Origin: Chloroflexota bacterium
GTDB lineage: Bacteria > Chloroflexota > Anaerolineae > Aggregatilineales > Phototrophicaceae
DNA length: 59,435 bases
Reading direction: 5' to 3'
Assembly: GCA_011525385.1 (NCBI GenBank)
Contig: WTGF01000004.1
Span: forward strand, 1 to 59,435
The notes under the pieces are model-generated. The model was given only the letters and a program-made list of their open reading frames with translations, searched no databases and was not told where the DNA came from. This document shows positions 19,225 through 28,586 of the stretch, in pieces; position 1 is the stretch's first letter, and every line of letters begins with the position of its first letter. Both the position numbers and the translations under genes were made by a program.

Positions 19225-21672
19225 ATGACAGCACCACAAGCGCAAGCAGATTCTCAACCAAGAAAACCTGTCTTCATCTTGGACCTCACGCCGCTAGACC
19301 TCGCTGAGGCAGGCCTGGCTGCAAGTCGTGAAGACGCTGACCTCCTGACGGAACTCGACCGTGAAGCCAGTTCCGCTCAGCCATGCCAGATTAAAAACAC
19401 TGACGCGCTAGATAAGATTCTGCAAGGCTTCGGATCAAGAAAATACAGGCTCCAGGACCACGCTGAGTGGTCAGCGTATCTCGATAGCCGCTACATCCTC
19501 GAAGCAGCCGTAGCCGCCGGCGCCTGGGTCGAGTACAACGATCACTACAGGCGCAATTGCCTGGTCTGGCACGAAAAGCGTCGAGACGGCAGCCGCGGCG
19601 CGCGCCGCCGCCGTTTCATCGATCCGCCTGTCATCGAAGGCGAAAAGATAGGCAAATCCATCTGGTTTAAGAACGAGAAAACAGATGAGCCCTTCCACTA
19701 CATCGGCACATGGGATGACTTGAAGCGCGCCATCTCCGCTGCCGGCGCTGAACTCAACATCGTCGAAGGCGAAGTCGATGTTTGGTCGATGCACTCCATC
19801 GGCCTCCCCAACACGATCGGTCTTTACGGCGCCAGAATCATCCCGCCGGACATCGCCTCTATTCTGGATGAACTCGGCGCCAAGAAGGTCATCCTCTTTG
19901 CGGACAACGATCGGGCAGGCAGAGGAGGCGCCGCAAAGTTGCGAGCATTCCTTCACGAATCAGGCTGGACAGGCGAGGTTGAGTACCGCCAGTTCAAGGG
20001 ACCGGGCATCCCCGAAAAGGGCGACGCCAACGACCTGTTATGCCACCACTATCCGGATCTTGCGGCTACCCGCGCCGCCCTGGATGCGCTACCCCGCTTT
20101 GTGCCCGGCATAGAGCCCAAACGGGCGCCAAAACCGTTCACCGAGGTCGACTATCACGACGATCGCTGGGCCCCTGTCAAGGAAGCGGTGCGCATTGCCC
20201 TGGGCGTGACGCACTTCAAAGCCAACGGCTTCAGCAAGAATATTGGCTGCCCCAACCCGCATCACGAGGACAGCAATCCGAGCGCCACCTTGCATAAGGA
20301 CGGATTCTGCACCTGCCAGGTTTGCGGCACCTTCAACGCTAAACAGCTGGCCGAGTTCCTGGGCATCGATTGGCGATCCTTGCTCAGACCGCAGCCAAAA
20401 CTCGTCTCGACGGCGGACATCGACCTGAATGCCGCCCCGGCGCCCAATGTAGAGACCGCGCCGCTAGCCTTTGATCAAGCGCCCGATTCTTGGCTCAGGC
20501 TACTCAGGAAGTTCTACAAACCGATTGAGGCGGTGCTATTCCTTTATGTCTCACGTGCGCACAAATCCGATGTCTTGGCAGAGCAATTTACCAGACAAGA
20601 ACTCCTCAAAGCTTTGCCCCTGCTCGGCTGCAACGTTGACAAAGGAGCTATCTATAAGGTCTTTCAAGAGCTAAGCGAGCACGACAATCACCCACTTTTT
20701 GTAAAAGCTGACCCTAGTCTGGGGTCCGGATCCCGATACTGCAAATTCAGCCTGCGCTCACCGGCAGAATGCAAACGTCGGTTGGCGCACGATATCCGCT
20801 TGCGCGTCTACGAAGACAAGTTCGCTGAACATACCGACATCCTGATCGGATTCGAAGTATTTGACGAGGCGCTGCCAGGGTCAGAATTTACAAAAACCCT
20901 CAAAACTGCCCTGGAACCACTCTATCGCGAGCAGAAACAGCGCTTCGACAGCCTGATCAATGCTTGCGAAGGACTCATCGCCGGCTATGTCACGGGCCTC
21001 GATGATTTATCTGCCACGCCGCTGCCGGACTGGACGATCGACAAACCGTCCGAATTGCCGGCCTTGCTGGCCCGCGGCATCTATGATAAAGAGCCGGAAG
21101 ATCGCGGCAAAGCGAAGTGGGCGCCGGAGCTCGGCATTAGCATATCAAGTGTGGACACCACATTACAACGCGCCGGCATAAAGCGCACGGCATACACCAT
21201 CGAGGAAGAAGTGGATTCTCAACGCGAAGCCAAAGATCGGGCACGCGAACACGGCGCCAAGATCGTCGGCGTCAAGGTGGACGGAGGGTATCTGCCCTAC
21301 GATGCCGCCATGGATATCTCCCCAGGCACTGTACTGATCCTCCAGCCGCCGGCCAAACACGAAATCGTCTCGGATGAGAAGCAAATCATCAAAGCGCCAG
21401 CAAAACCCGGCCCGGACACAGCTGCCAATAGCAAAACCGAGCGCGCGGGCAATATGCGAAAGCCCGGCAACTGGCATGAGCCGCGCTGGGATCCCCAGTT
21501 CATCTACTGGGAGCTGCTCAAAGCCTGTTGCCTGCTGCATGGCTATGAAGTCAGAGACGACGTCGGCATATACGATCCCCGGACGGGCGAGGTCTGGACC
21601 AATCCCACCTTGGACGAGGTGGTGCAACTCATCATAGAGGAGTCTGACGCCGCCGAACCCGATACCGGGTGA
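19225..21672 (+). CDS. TOPRIM plus CHC2-type zinc-finger replication protein (primase-like)
   Basis: An 815-aa protein. Residues about 178-260 form a TOPRIM domain: LNIVEGEVDVWSM holds the catalytic Glu (about 181) and VILFADNDRAGRGG the DND metal residues (about 227-229). Residues about 340-370 form a C-x3-H...C-x2-C finger (GCPNPHHEDSNPS then CTCQVCGTF) like the CHC2 finger of DnaG. In DnaG the finger precedes TOPRIM; here the order is reversed. The C-terminal 430 residues, with possible winged-helix segments, are unassigned. It probably primes or regulates replication of the element that carries parA and parB. ATG at 19225 has no strong ribosome-binding site. Confidence 0.75.
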   Translation: MTAPQAQADSQPRKPVFILDLTPLDLAEAGLAASREDADLLTELDREASSAQPCQIKNTDALDKILQGFGSRKYRLQDHAEWSAYLDSRYILEAAVAAGAWVEYNDHYRRNCLVWHEKRRDGSRGARRRRFIDPPVIEGEKIGKSIWFKNEKTDEPFHYIGTWDDLKRAISAAGAELNIVEGEVDVWSMHSIGLPNTIGLYGARIIPPDIASILDELGAKKVILFADNDRAGRGGAAKLRAFLHESGWTGEVEYRQFKGPGIPEKGDANDLLCHHYPDLAATRAALDALPRFVPGIEPKRAPKPFTEVDYHDDRWAPVKEAVRIALGVTHFKANGFSKNIGCPNPHHEDSNPSATLHKDGFCTCQVCGTFNAKQLAEFLGIDWRSLLRPQPKLVSTADIDLNAAPAPNVETAPLAFDQAPDSWLRLLRKFYKPIEAVLFLYVSRAHKSDVLAEQFTRQELLKALPLLGCNVDKGAIYKVFQELSEHDNHPLFVKADPSLGSGSRYCKFSLRSPAECKRRLAHDIRLRVYEDKFAEHTDILIGFEVFDEALPGSEFTKTLKTALEPLYREQKQRFDSLINACEGLIAGYVTGLDDLSATPLPDWTIDKPSELPALLARGIYDKEPEDRGKAKWAPELGISISSVDTTLQRAGIKRTAYTIEEEVDSQREAKDRAREHGAKIVGVKVDGGYLPYDAAMDISPGTVLILQPPAKHEIVSDEKQIIKAPAKPGPDTAANSKTERAGNMRKPGNWHEPRWDPQFIYWELLKACCLLHGYEVRDDVGIYDPRTGEVWTNPTLDEVVQLIIEESDAAEPDTG

Positions 21673-21917
21673 CCCGCTGTAGCTTTTCTTGACGTTTTTG
21701 TATTTCTTGACACAGAGAGATTGATATCAAGAGTCAAGTTTTGCAAATTCTCGTCTACACCTTAAGTTCACCTGGATAGGCCAACGCGTCTTCATGCGAC
21801 GCGACCTATTCTCAAGCTGAGTTCAGCAACTCTCATTAGATTTGTGCTCTCTGGTAACGACGTCGTATCACTTCCGGGCTGTTTGCTGCGATTTTACGAT
21901 CATGCGACAATTCTGGT

Positions 21918-23012
21918 ATGAACAGCCCACAGATGATCTCCCTTGACGATGTCGTACTCCGGAAGGATCTGGACCCCCGGCTGGGCGAGCGCGACGACGA
22001 CCTGATCGCGCAATACGCGGATATTTTCGATGCGCTGCCGCCGATTGAGATCAATCAGAAGAATGAACTCATCGATGGTTGGCATCGTGTTCGCGCGGCG
22101 GAACGGGCAGAGCGAAGTGAAATCGCTTATGTCGTGATCGAGACCGAGAGCGACGAAGATTTGCGTGACAGAATGTATGCGGCAAATCTTCGTCACGGCG
22201 TTCAGTACACGAGGGGGCAAAAGAAGGCATACGGGATCAAGTTGCACGAGCGGAAACTATCCGCGAAGGAAATTGCCAGGCTGTCTGGTGTTGGCGTGAG
22301 TACGGTTTACCGGTGGACGACGGAACTGCGTGACCAAGACAAAGAGGAACGCGACATAAGAATTCATCATTTGCGCGATGAAGGATACAGCCAACAAGAA
22401 ATTGCTGACGAACTGCAGGTCGCGCAGCGCACGATTTCGGAAGTTCTTAGTGAAAATTCTCATATGAGAAAAACTGCTAAGGAGACCGAGAAAGAGGCTG
22501 AAAGCGAGTCGGAGCTTGAGATACAGGCTGACGAGGCGGGTACTGGAGAGGTGCCGGAAGCGGATCAAGAGGAAATTCCAGAGACGGATGAAGCGCAAAT
22601 CGAAGAGACCTCGGAAATTGACCCTCAGGCAAAGACGGACGATACACCAACTGCAGAAGAAGAACCGTCTCCAGAGCCGATTCCAGATGATATTCTGAAT
22701 ACCGCCCGCGCTGTCATGGGTGCCTTCAGCGAGACACGACCAGATGATTATGTCGCCCGGCTCGAGGCGTCCCCGAGTGAATGGATGACGGTCACAGACG
22801 GCTTCCTGTCCAACGAGCTGGAGCGTGAATTGCTGACATCTGCCGCGGCCATGTGCTTGTGGCAAGAGTGGATGGTGTGGTATCAGGGCGAGCGGACCAA
22901 CGCCTTCACGGACGCTTTTGGGAAGATCGGGCCGGTCTTCGTGCGCGGTGAAAGCGGACAGTGGAGTATCGCGTCAGCGCTGAGGTCGATGCTACGGCGC
23001 ATATGGGCGTAA
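21918..23012 (+). CDS. ParB-like partition/nuclease-domain protein
   Basis: A 364-aa protein. Residues about 8-85 are a ParB/Sulfiredoxin-like domain (DPRLGERDDDLIAQYADIFD then LIDGWHRVRAAE, where family members have GxxR contacts). Two helix-turn-helix segments follow: LSAKEIARLSGVGVSTVYRW (about 113-132) and YSQQEIADELQVAQRTISEV (about 155-174). A very acidic Glu/Asp/Pro linker spans about 185-260, then a 100-residue C-terminal domain of unknown type. It may bind the element's centromere or regulate its genes. It is 2.5 kb away from parA and on the opposite strand, so pairing is not certain. Confidence 0.8.
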   Translation: MNSPQMISLDDVVLRKDLDPRLGERDDDLIAQYADIFDALPPIEINQKNELIDGWHRVRAAERAERSEIAYVVIETESDEDLRDRMYAANLRHGVQYTRGQKKAYGIKLHERKLSAKEIARLSGVGVSTVYRWTTELRDQDKEERDIRIHHLRDEGYSQQEIADELQVAQRTISEVLSENSHMRKTAKETEKEAESESELEIQADEAGTGEVPEADQEEIPETDEAQIEETSEIDPQAKTDDTPTAEEEPSPEPIPDDILNTARAVMGAFSETRPDDYVARLEASPSEWMTVTDGFLSNELERELLTSAAAMCLWQEWMVWYQGERTNAFTDAFGKIGPVFVRGESGQWSIASALRSMLRRIWA

Positions 23013-23020
23013 TTACACGG

Positions 23021-23326
23021 TCAAGGAGCTTTCTTCCGCGCTCTCATCTCCGCTAAGACAGACTGCGCGGACCGGGCGCCTAATTGCTCGCCTAGCTTAC
23101 GCGCTTCTTGAATTGCCTCATGGATCGCAGCTTCGTTGTCGTAATGGAAAGCCATCGCGCCGTGGACCGTTGCCAGATCCACTCGATAGTGATCCGCGGC
23201 CGCTTGGGGACCGTCGTTTAAAGCCAGGTTCGCGACCAGATAGGCTTTGTAGTGGGTCCCGGCGATCGTCGCGTCCAGCGGATTATTCCCCCGCAGCTCA
23301 ATGTGCTTTCGAGTTTCTAGAATCAT
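23021..23326 (-). CDS. DUF433 antitoxin-like protein
   Basis: A 101-aa protein with HIELRGNNPLDATIAGTHYK near the N-terminus and a helix-turn-helix-like middle (NDGPQAAADHYRVDLATVHG), as in DUF433 proteins. These are the DNA-binding antitoxins of DUF433-DUF5615 pairs and would neutralise the PIN-like partner encoded 9 bp upstream. In most such pairs the DUF433 gene is first; here it is second. It converges on the parB-like gene, with only 8 bp between stops. Confidence 0.75.
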   Translation of the reverse strand: MILETRKHIELRGNNPLDATIAGTHYKAYLVANLALNDGPQAAADHYRVDLATVHGAMAFHYDNEAAIHEAIQEARKLGEQLGARSAQSVLAEMRARKKAP

Positions 23327-23335
23327 CTTGTTGCC

Positions 23336-23707
23336 TCAAATATAAATAGTGTGGTTGTAAACATCATCTTGCACGCTCCCAGCGTCTCCAGCGATGAGTT
23401 CATAATAATCCAGGATAAATGTCACGATTGTACCGATTCCATGCTCCCCTTGCAGATGATGACCAGCGATAAACAGTCCAGCGTGTCCGATGTCTTCCTT
23501 GTGTCGGTTGGTGATATGGCCGGTAATCTGTTCATCGTGCGTTAGCAAAGCATACCCGTTTTCGTGAGCGTACGCGAGGACATCTGGATCTGGCGTACCT
23601 TCAGGTAAAACGTCGGTCACCCGCCTTATGTCGACACCACCTCCGGCTAACTGGTCAACCACCGCAGTAGCGATGTTTTCATCGGCAAGTAGCTTGAACA
23701 TATTCAA
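23336..23707 (-). CDS. DUF5615 PIN-like toxin
   Basis: A 123-aa PIN-like protein. FKLLADENIATAVVDQL supplies the first acidic residues, PDPDVLAYAHENGYALLTHDE the second acidic cluster, and the GHAGLFIAGHH region corresponds to the family's later strand. PIN-like toxins are expected to cleave RNA. It is upstream of and nearly adjacent to the DUF433 gene and 32 bp from the end of the DUF1998 helicase gene on the same strand, so it may be cotranscribed with the helicase cassette as a stability module. Confidence 0.8.
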   Translation of the reverse strand: MNMFKLLADENIATAVVDQLAGGGVDIRRVTDVLPEGTPDPDVLAYAHENGYALLTHDEQITGHITNRHKEDIGHAGLFIAGHHLQGEHGIGTIVTFILDYYELIAGDAGSVQDDVYNHTIYI

Positions 23708-23739
23708 ATTATATCATCCAGAGTCGTAGCCCCTGCTAA

Positions 23740-26700
23740 TCAAGATTGCACGGAGTCAATTTCAGTTTGTAGTTGATTCAAATAGTCGACGATTTCTCCG
23801 CGTCGTAGCATATGGTGAAACACCTGATTGTTGTAATCGCGGAGACAACTGTAACAGCTGGTCTCCGTAGCGCAGTCGGTGCAATCAGCGATCCTAAGGG
23901 CTTCCCGCACGACCTCACTGAATTCGTTTCTAATCTGCTGGACATGTCCGGCGCCACCCGGCACATCATCATAGAGAACGATGGTTTGCTGCCAGCCAGC
24001 GTGCACGGGCGCTTGCCTTGGAAATAGCACACCGTCAATATCAGTCCGTTCGATCTGAAGCGCATGACTTGCGCCATGTATAAGCGCATACATCAACGAG
24101 AGCCAGAAGGGCAGCCTTTTTGGCGATGCCGGGGCATCTTCAAAGGTCAGATGCAAAGCATCAGTTGTCTGGCGATGGCCCAATGATACGGGCGTCATCT
24201 TTTTCCGCTCTCTTTGTGCCTTGACCAGTTCACCTCGCCCTTCACCTTCGAGCTGAATGTAGAATCCCGGTGTTCGGGAGCGCTTATCACCTTCATTGAC
24301 ATAGAATAGGTTTCCCGCGCGATCGTAGGCACAGCAAACCTTAGATGTGATCTGGGAAGACTTGGTAACGTTGGAAGGCCACAATGCCGATTTCATCAGA
24401 TTGGCTGCTCTCTGTACATAAAGACCGGCAGCCTTGCCGTTGTTTTTTCTGTTGGCATAAAAGCCGTCCGGAATGATGAACCGCGGCGCTTTGCGTTGCC
24501 GAGGGCTTGGCGGCGTACCGCAACGTTGACATGTGTCAGGCAGCGGCATAGCAGGGCCCTCACTGTGCTGCAAGAGGTTGCAAGTTTCACAGATTCGGTA
24601 TTCTTGATAACGGACGATGTCCTTATGAAACTGGACACCGTCGCTGCGCCAAATACGTTTATCGGCGACCACTTCTGCACCCGGCGCATACTCACGAATT
24701 GCCAATTTCAGATCGCGTTGCAAACGCAATTCTTCAGTGCCGGATACCGTGGACGGTAAGTGCAACTCAACCGCATATATAGGGAATGAATAGCTTGGCA
24801 ATACACCCCTGCTGCACAAGTAATCAATCAGTGGTTCCTCACGGAGACGTCTGAGCAAGCCGTCATATTGTTCTACATCTTTCCCATAAAGCTTGTAGTT
24901 GTCCCGTGATTTTTCATGAAAGGTGATAAACTGCTTGTAGTAGTAATCAGCCATCTGGCGGTATTTTTCGCATGTATCCTGAATTTTCGACCGGAAATGA
25001 GTGATCCACTGGGCGATGTCCGGGTTTTGCACCGAGTCCGCGAAGCGTGAGAGCAGCTTCGACAGGTGTTGCTGATTAACCGCCAGCCAGACTGCAATAT
25101 GATCGAAATGCGGGTCGTCATCATAGCGTCTGTCGAAGAACATGCCGGCCTCTTGCTTCCAAGTCCAGACATCTGCAAGCACAGCTTTGCGATGACGCAG
25201 GAAGGCACTGAGCAAAATAGCATTGATATGCCGTCTCTGGATATGTGGATTATCGACCGCGACATAAGGTATCCGTACGCGGCCGCTGATCATTTTCTCT
25301 GGGTTACGAAAATAACTTTGATCGTGCGGGCGATCGGATGTCCAGGTCAAGATAAAGGCAGCACCACCAGCCCGGCGCCCAGCCCGACCAGATCGCTGGC
25401 GATAATTGGCGACAGTTGGCGGGACATTGCTCATGACGACAGCTTGTAGATCACCCAGGTCTATACCCATTTCGAATGTGGTTGAACAACTTAGGACATT
25501 GATATCGCCGCCCTTGAACATATCCTGATAATCGCGCCCCTTGTCAGGTTTCAACTGGGCAGTATGTTCCTCCACACGGAGTGGAACTACTTCTCGATCA
25601 AAACTGCGGTAGAAGTAGTTGGCACCTTGGCATTGTTCGATATCCACCGGCTCGAGTCTGCCGTCGCAGCGTATATGGGGGCAGGGCAGCTGTGGGCCAT
25701 GCGCATACAGTCGTTGGCAGCTTCTGCAGCGGTACCATTGATCTGTGGTCTGAAATACAAGATTGTTGTAGTCGATTCGATAGCCTTCAGTCGGTGAACC
25801 TGTCATGGTCCTGTTTTCAGGAACAATGAGCCAGTCAAAGATACGGATAAGTGCGTCAACAACTGCTTCTTCACTGTGAAGCAGGCCGTGGTTCTGCAAT
25901 ACTAGCTTGAGGTAACGCCGGCGGTTGTGGCGCGCTGTCTTGCCAATCCACGCTTGTTGATACCCTTGTGTTTCCCCGCCCTTGATGAGGCTCGGTTCCC
26001 CATCCAGACGGCCAAAGCTCGGGTCGGCGGAATCAACGCCAGGAGGATATGACACTATCTTCTGCCGGCGCAAACGGTCCAGCAAGTATGCCAGCAGTGT
26101 TTTTGTAGTGGCGGTATCAAGCTGCAATTCTTGGGCAAGATCGTCAATGTCTTCGAGACCTTTGTAGCGGACTGCCACCAATCCGAGTGATTCAAGCGAA
26201 GTCCGGCTTGAGCGGCCCGTTGTGAATCCAGCCAGCAATTGTGTTTGGATCTTGTCGTCTAGTTCGATTTGCTGCTGTTCGTCAGGTTCCTGTCGTCGAG
26301 TGTATTTACGCCAGAAGCTGGTGAAGTCGGCATCGTTATGGAATATGCCCAGCTGCCACGCCTTATTGCGTACCGCCCTGGCTAGCAAGCTGAAGCTCGG
26401 CGCGACACTTCTCAGTCTTATGAAATCGCGAACGACATCTGGCACGATATGCTGATAGTTCTGCATCGTAACGGTAGATTCCAGGTAGGAGGCAAAGCGG
26501 GCTGCCCCTTGCCGGCTGTCGGTAAAGGACAGCACCTTGCGTCCATTTCCAGGCTTGTCGCATATCTCTTCTTCGTGGCTCTCCGGCGCATGTCGGTAGA
26601 GTTCATAAGTCAGAATGGAGAGTGGAACGCTACCACCGACTGTTACCGCGGTGGCAGTTTCAGTATCGCCGCGTGCCTGAGACCGGCAGCGAGGGCACTC

Positions 26701-28557
26701 TTCAATTGACAGATACGGCTCATACTTGGTTCTGCCTCTTTTGCCATTGTCTTTGAGAAGCAGGTGCAAAGTGATTTGCGCCGGCGGCTTTCCAGCTGCA
26801 TCTGCGCAGGGGCAGTGATTGGCAGAGATCCGTACGCCGCAGCGGACGCATAATTCAAAGTCCTCAAAGGAAAAATCGTCTGTTGACTGATCGCCGGTGT
26901 CCTCATCCAACTCCTCCTCTTGATCTGCGCCCAATGCGCGATTTTCTTTAAGAGCCGGCCAGACAAAGTAACGTGTGTCATGCTCAGGTATCAGCTCGTT
27001 CTCTTTGACGGGGAGCTCACCGTGATATCTCCCGTCCATATGGACGGTCTTCAAAAACACCTGCCCACACTCTCGGCACACGGAAATCGGAAAAACCCTG
27101 CAACCGCAAGAATCACAGGTTTCGCGGCGTATAGAAAACACTTTTGACCAAGGCTCGCCATGCGGCGGCTGGCGTCCGCTACAGTCCGGATTCAAGCACA
27201 GCCAAATGCCCTGCGGGGACCGCATGAACATGTGGTAGCGCGCGGGTAATAAGGGTGCTTTGTCTTCGGCAGGACGAGCCAGTGCGCCCAACTCGACAAG
27301 GCGATATAGCGCTTTTCTGCGGTCGGCTTTATCCAGTAATCGGCTGGCAAAGAAGTCATCAGCGATGTCGGCTAGCGTACGTGGTGTGTCTTCAAGTAGT
27401 TGTTCGCGTAGACTGATGAGATCATCATTGTTTCGCATGATCTCATAGACAAAACCTCTTGGATTGCCTACGTATCTCGCGACATTGTCCTGCAGATCAG
27501 CAGAAGGCGGAATCAAATCTAGCGCCGCCATCTCCTCCGCGATTTCGACGGTGGACGCCAGGTGATCCCGACGAGTGCTTTGCATCAAGGCATCAAATCT
27601 TGAGTCCAAATAAACGTTCGCATCCACTTCATACGGTGCATCAGGTTGGGCATGATCGCGGTCCGACTGGCCAAAAATGATGTCGGATTCATCAAATGTT
27701 TCGTCGAATAAGTCGCGTGCAAAGGCAGCCGCTACGCTGGCATTATCCTCTGTTAATGTTGCGCTCGTTGCGATACATTGAACATCCCCGCGCCTCTTCT
27801 CCAAACGATGTTTCAGCCGCCGCAGTAGCATGCTCACTTCAATACCTTGGGCACCCGAATAAGTGTGCGCCTCATCGAGCACGATATACCGCCACGAGCC
27901 ACTCTCGAACAGCGACGAGTCTTCCGGACGCAGCAACAAATACTCAAGCATGGCGTAGTTGGTGATCAGGATTTGTGGTATCCGGCCTTGGTCTTGAATC
28001 TCCTCGCGTGAAATGATTTCGTTATATGGAGATGTGGGATTCTTCTTTCTGCCCTCTTTGATCGTGTATTCAAGTTCGCTAGTGTAGCGCCCGAATGTAA
28101 TCGAAGTCCCGGCAAGCAATTTGCGGAGACGCTCCAGTTGGTCATTAACAAGGGCGTTGAGAGGATAAATGAGCAAGGCACGCACACCACGTGTTTCATC
28201 GATAAGCAGGTCATTTAATATAGGAATGAGAAAGCACTCGGTCTTGCCGCTCCCGGTACCAGATGAAACAACAATATTTCGATTCTGGTCAACCAGCTTG
28301 TGAATAGTGTCGACCTGATGTTGATACAACGGAATATCACTAGGAAGCGGCAGGTTGCTTTCGGGCAATTCTCGCAGCTGAGGCGAAAGGACGCCGCCAT
28401 CCACCAGTTGCTTGATTGACTGCCCGGTCTTATAGGGCGACGTGATTTCGAGATAGGGACCCATGGCTAATGCGCCGTCTATCTCGAAGCTCTTGTTAAT
28501 CTTTGCTGCTAGCTCAGGTTGAGCACCATCGCGATTGACGTTGAAGATCGTAGTCAA
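23740..28557 (-). CDS. Large DEAH-box helicase with multiple zinc ribbons and DUF1998-type C-terminus
   Basis: A 1,605-aa superfamily 2 helicase. LYQHQ (about 77-81) is the Q-like motif, VVSSGTGSGKTECF (about 96-109) Walker A, VLDEAHTYSG (about 226-235) the DEAH box, ATSATL motif III, and RQRSGRAGRRAGG (about residue 1054) motif VI. Cysteine pairs typical of zinc ribbons recur (CDSCGC, CRECGQ, CVRCGV, CPRCRS, CRSCQR, CETCN, CQRCG). Near the C-terminus CTDCATETSCYSCLRDY (about 1560-1577) is the DUF1998/MZB-type block. This architecture is shared by MrfA-like repair helicases and by DrmA/DruE-type defence helicases. It ends a minus-strand cassette 29 bp after the large unknown gene, which supports a defence or DNA-processing role. 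Confidence 0.88.
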   Translation of the reverse strand: MTTIFNVNRDGAQPELAAKINKSFEIDGALAMGPYLEITSPYKTGQSIKQLVDGGVLSPQLRELPESNLPLPSDIPLYQHQVDTIHKLVDQNRNIVVSSGTGSGKTECFLIPILNDLLIDETRGVRALLIYPLNALVNDQLERLRKLLAGTSITFGRYTSELEYTIKEGRKKNPTSPYNEIISREEIQDQGRIPQILITNYAMLEYLLLRPEDSSLFESGSWRYIVLDEAHTYSGAQGIEVSMLLRRLKHRLEKRRGDVQCIATSATLTEDNASVAAAFARDLFDETFDESDIIFGQSDRDHAQPDAPYEVDANVYLDSRFDALMQSTRRDHLASTVEIAEEMAALDLIPPSADLQDNVARYVGNPRGFVYEIMRNNDDLISLREQLLEDTPRTLADIADDFFASRLLDKADRRKALYRLVELGALARPAEDKAPLLPARYHMFMRSPQGIWLCLNPDCSGRQPPHGEPWSKVFSIRRETCDSCGCRVFPISVCRECGQVFLKTVHMDGRYHGELPVKENELIPEHDTRYFVWPALKENRALGADQEEELDEDTGDQSTDDFSFEDFELCVRCGVRISANHCPCADAAGKPPAQITLHLLLKDNGKRGRTKYEPYLSIEECPRCRSQARGDTETATAVTVGGSVPLSILTYELYRHAPESHEEEICDKPGNGRKVLSFTDSRQGAARFASYLESTVTMQNYQHIVPDVVRDFIRLRSVAPSFSLLARAVRNKAWQLGIFHNDADFTSFWRKYTRRQEPDEQQQIELDDKIQTQLLAGFTTGRSSRTSLESLGLVAVRYKGLEDIDDLAQELQLDTATTKTLLAYLLDRLRRQKIVSYPPGVDSADPSFGRLDGEPSLIKGGETQGYQQAWIGKTARHNRRRYLKLVLQNHGLLHSEEAVVDALIRIFDWLIVPENRTMTGSPTEGYRIDYNNLVFQTTDQWYRCRSCQRLYAHGPQLPCPHIRCDGRLEPVDIEQCQGANYFYRSFDREVVPLRVEEHTAQLKPDKGRDYQDMFKGGDINVLSCSTTFEMGIDLGDLQAVVMSNVPPTVANYRQRSGRAGRRAGGAAFILTWTSDRPHDQSYFRNPEKMISGRVRIPYVAVDNPHIQRRHINAILLSAFLRHRKAVLADVWTWKQEAGMFFDRRYDDDPHFDHIAVWLAVNQQHLSKLLSRFADSVQNPDIAQWITHFRSKIQDTCEKYRQMADYYYKQFITFHEKSRDNYKLYGKDVEQYDGLLRRLREEPLIDYLCSRGVLPSYSFPIYAVELHLPSTVSGTEELRLQRDLKLAIREYAPGAEVVADKRIWRSDGVQFHKDIVRYQEYRICETCNLLQHSEGPAMPLPDTCQRCGTPPSPRQRKAPRFIIPDGFYANRKNNGKAAGLYVQRAANLMKSALWPSNVTKSSQITSKVCCAYDRAGNLFYVNEGDKRSRTPGFYIQLEGEGRGELVKAQRERKKMTPVSLGHRQTTDALHLTFEDAPASPKRLPFWLSLMYALIHGASHALQIERTDIDGVLFPRQAPVHAGWQQTIVLYDDVPGGAGHVQQIRNEFSEVVREALRIADCTDCATETSCYSCLRDYNNQVFHHMLRRGEIVDYLNQLQTEIDSVQS

Positions 28558-28586
28558 ATAGGACTGCGTAGTAGCCTGTTTGGTGG

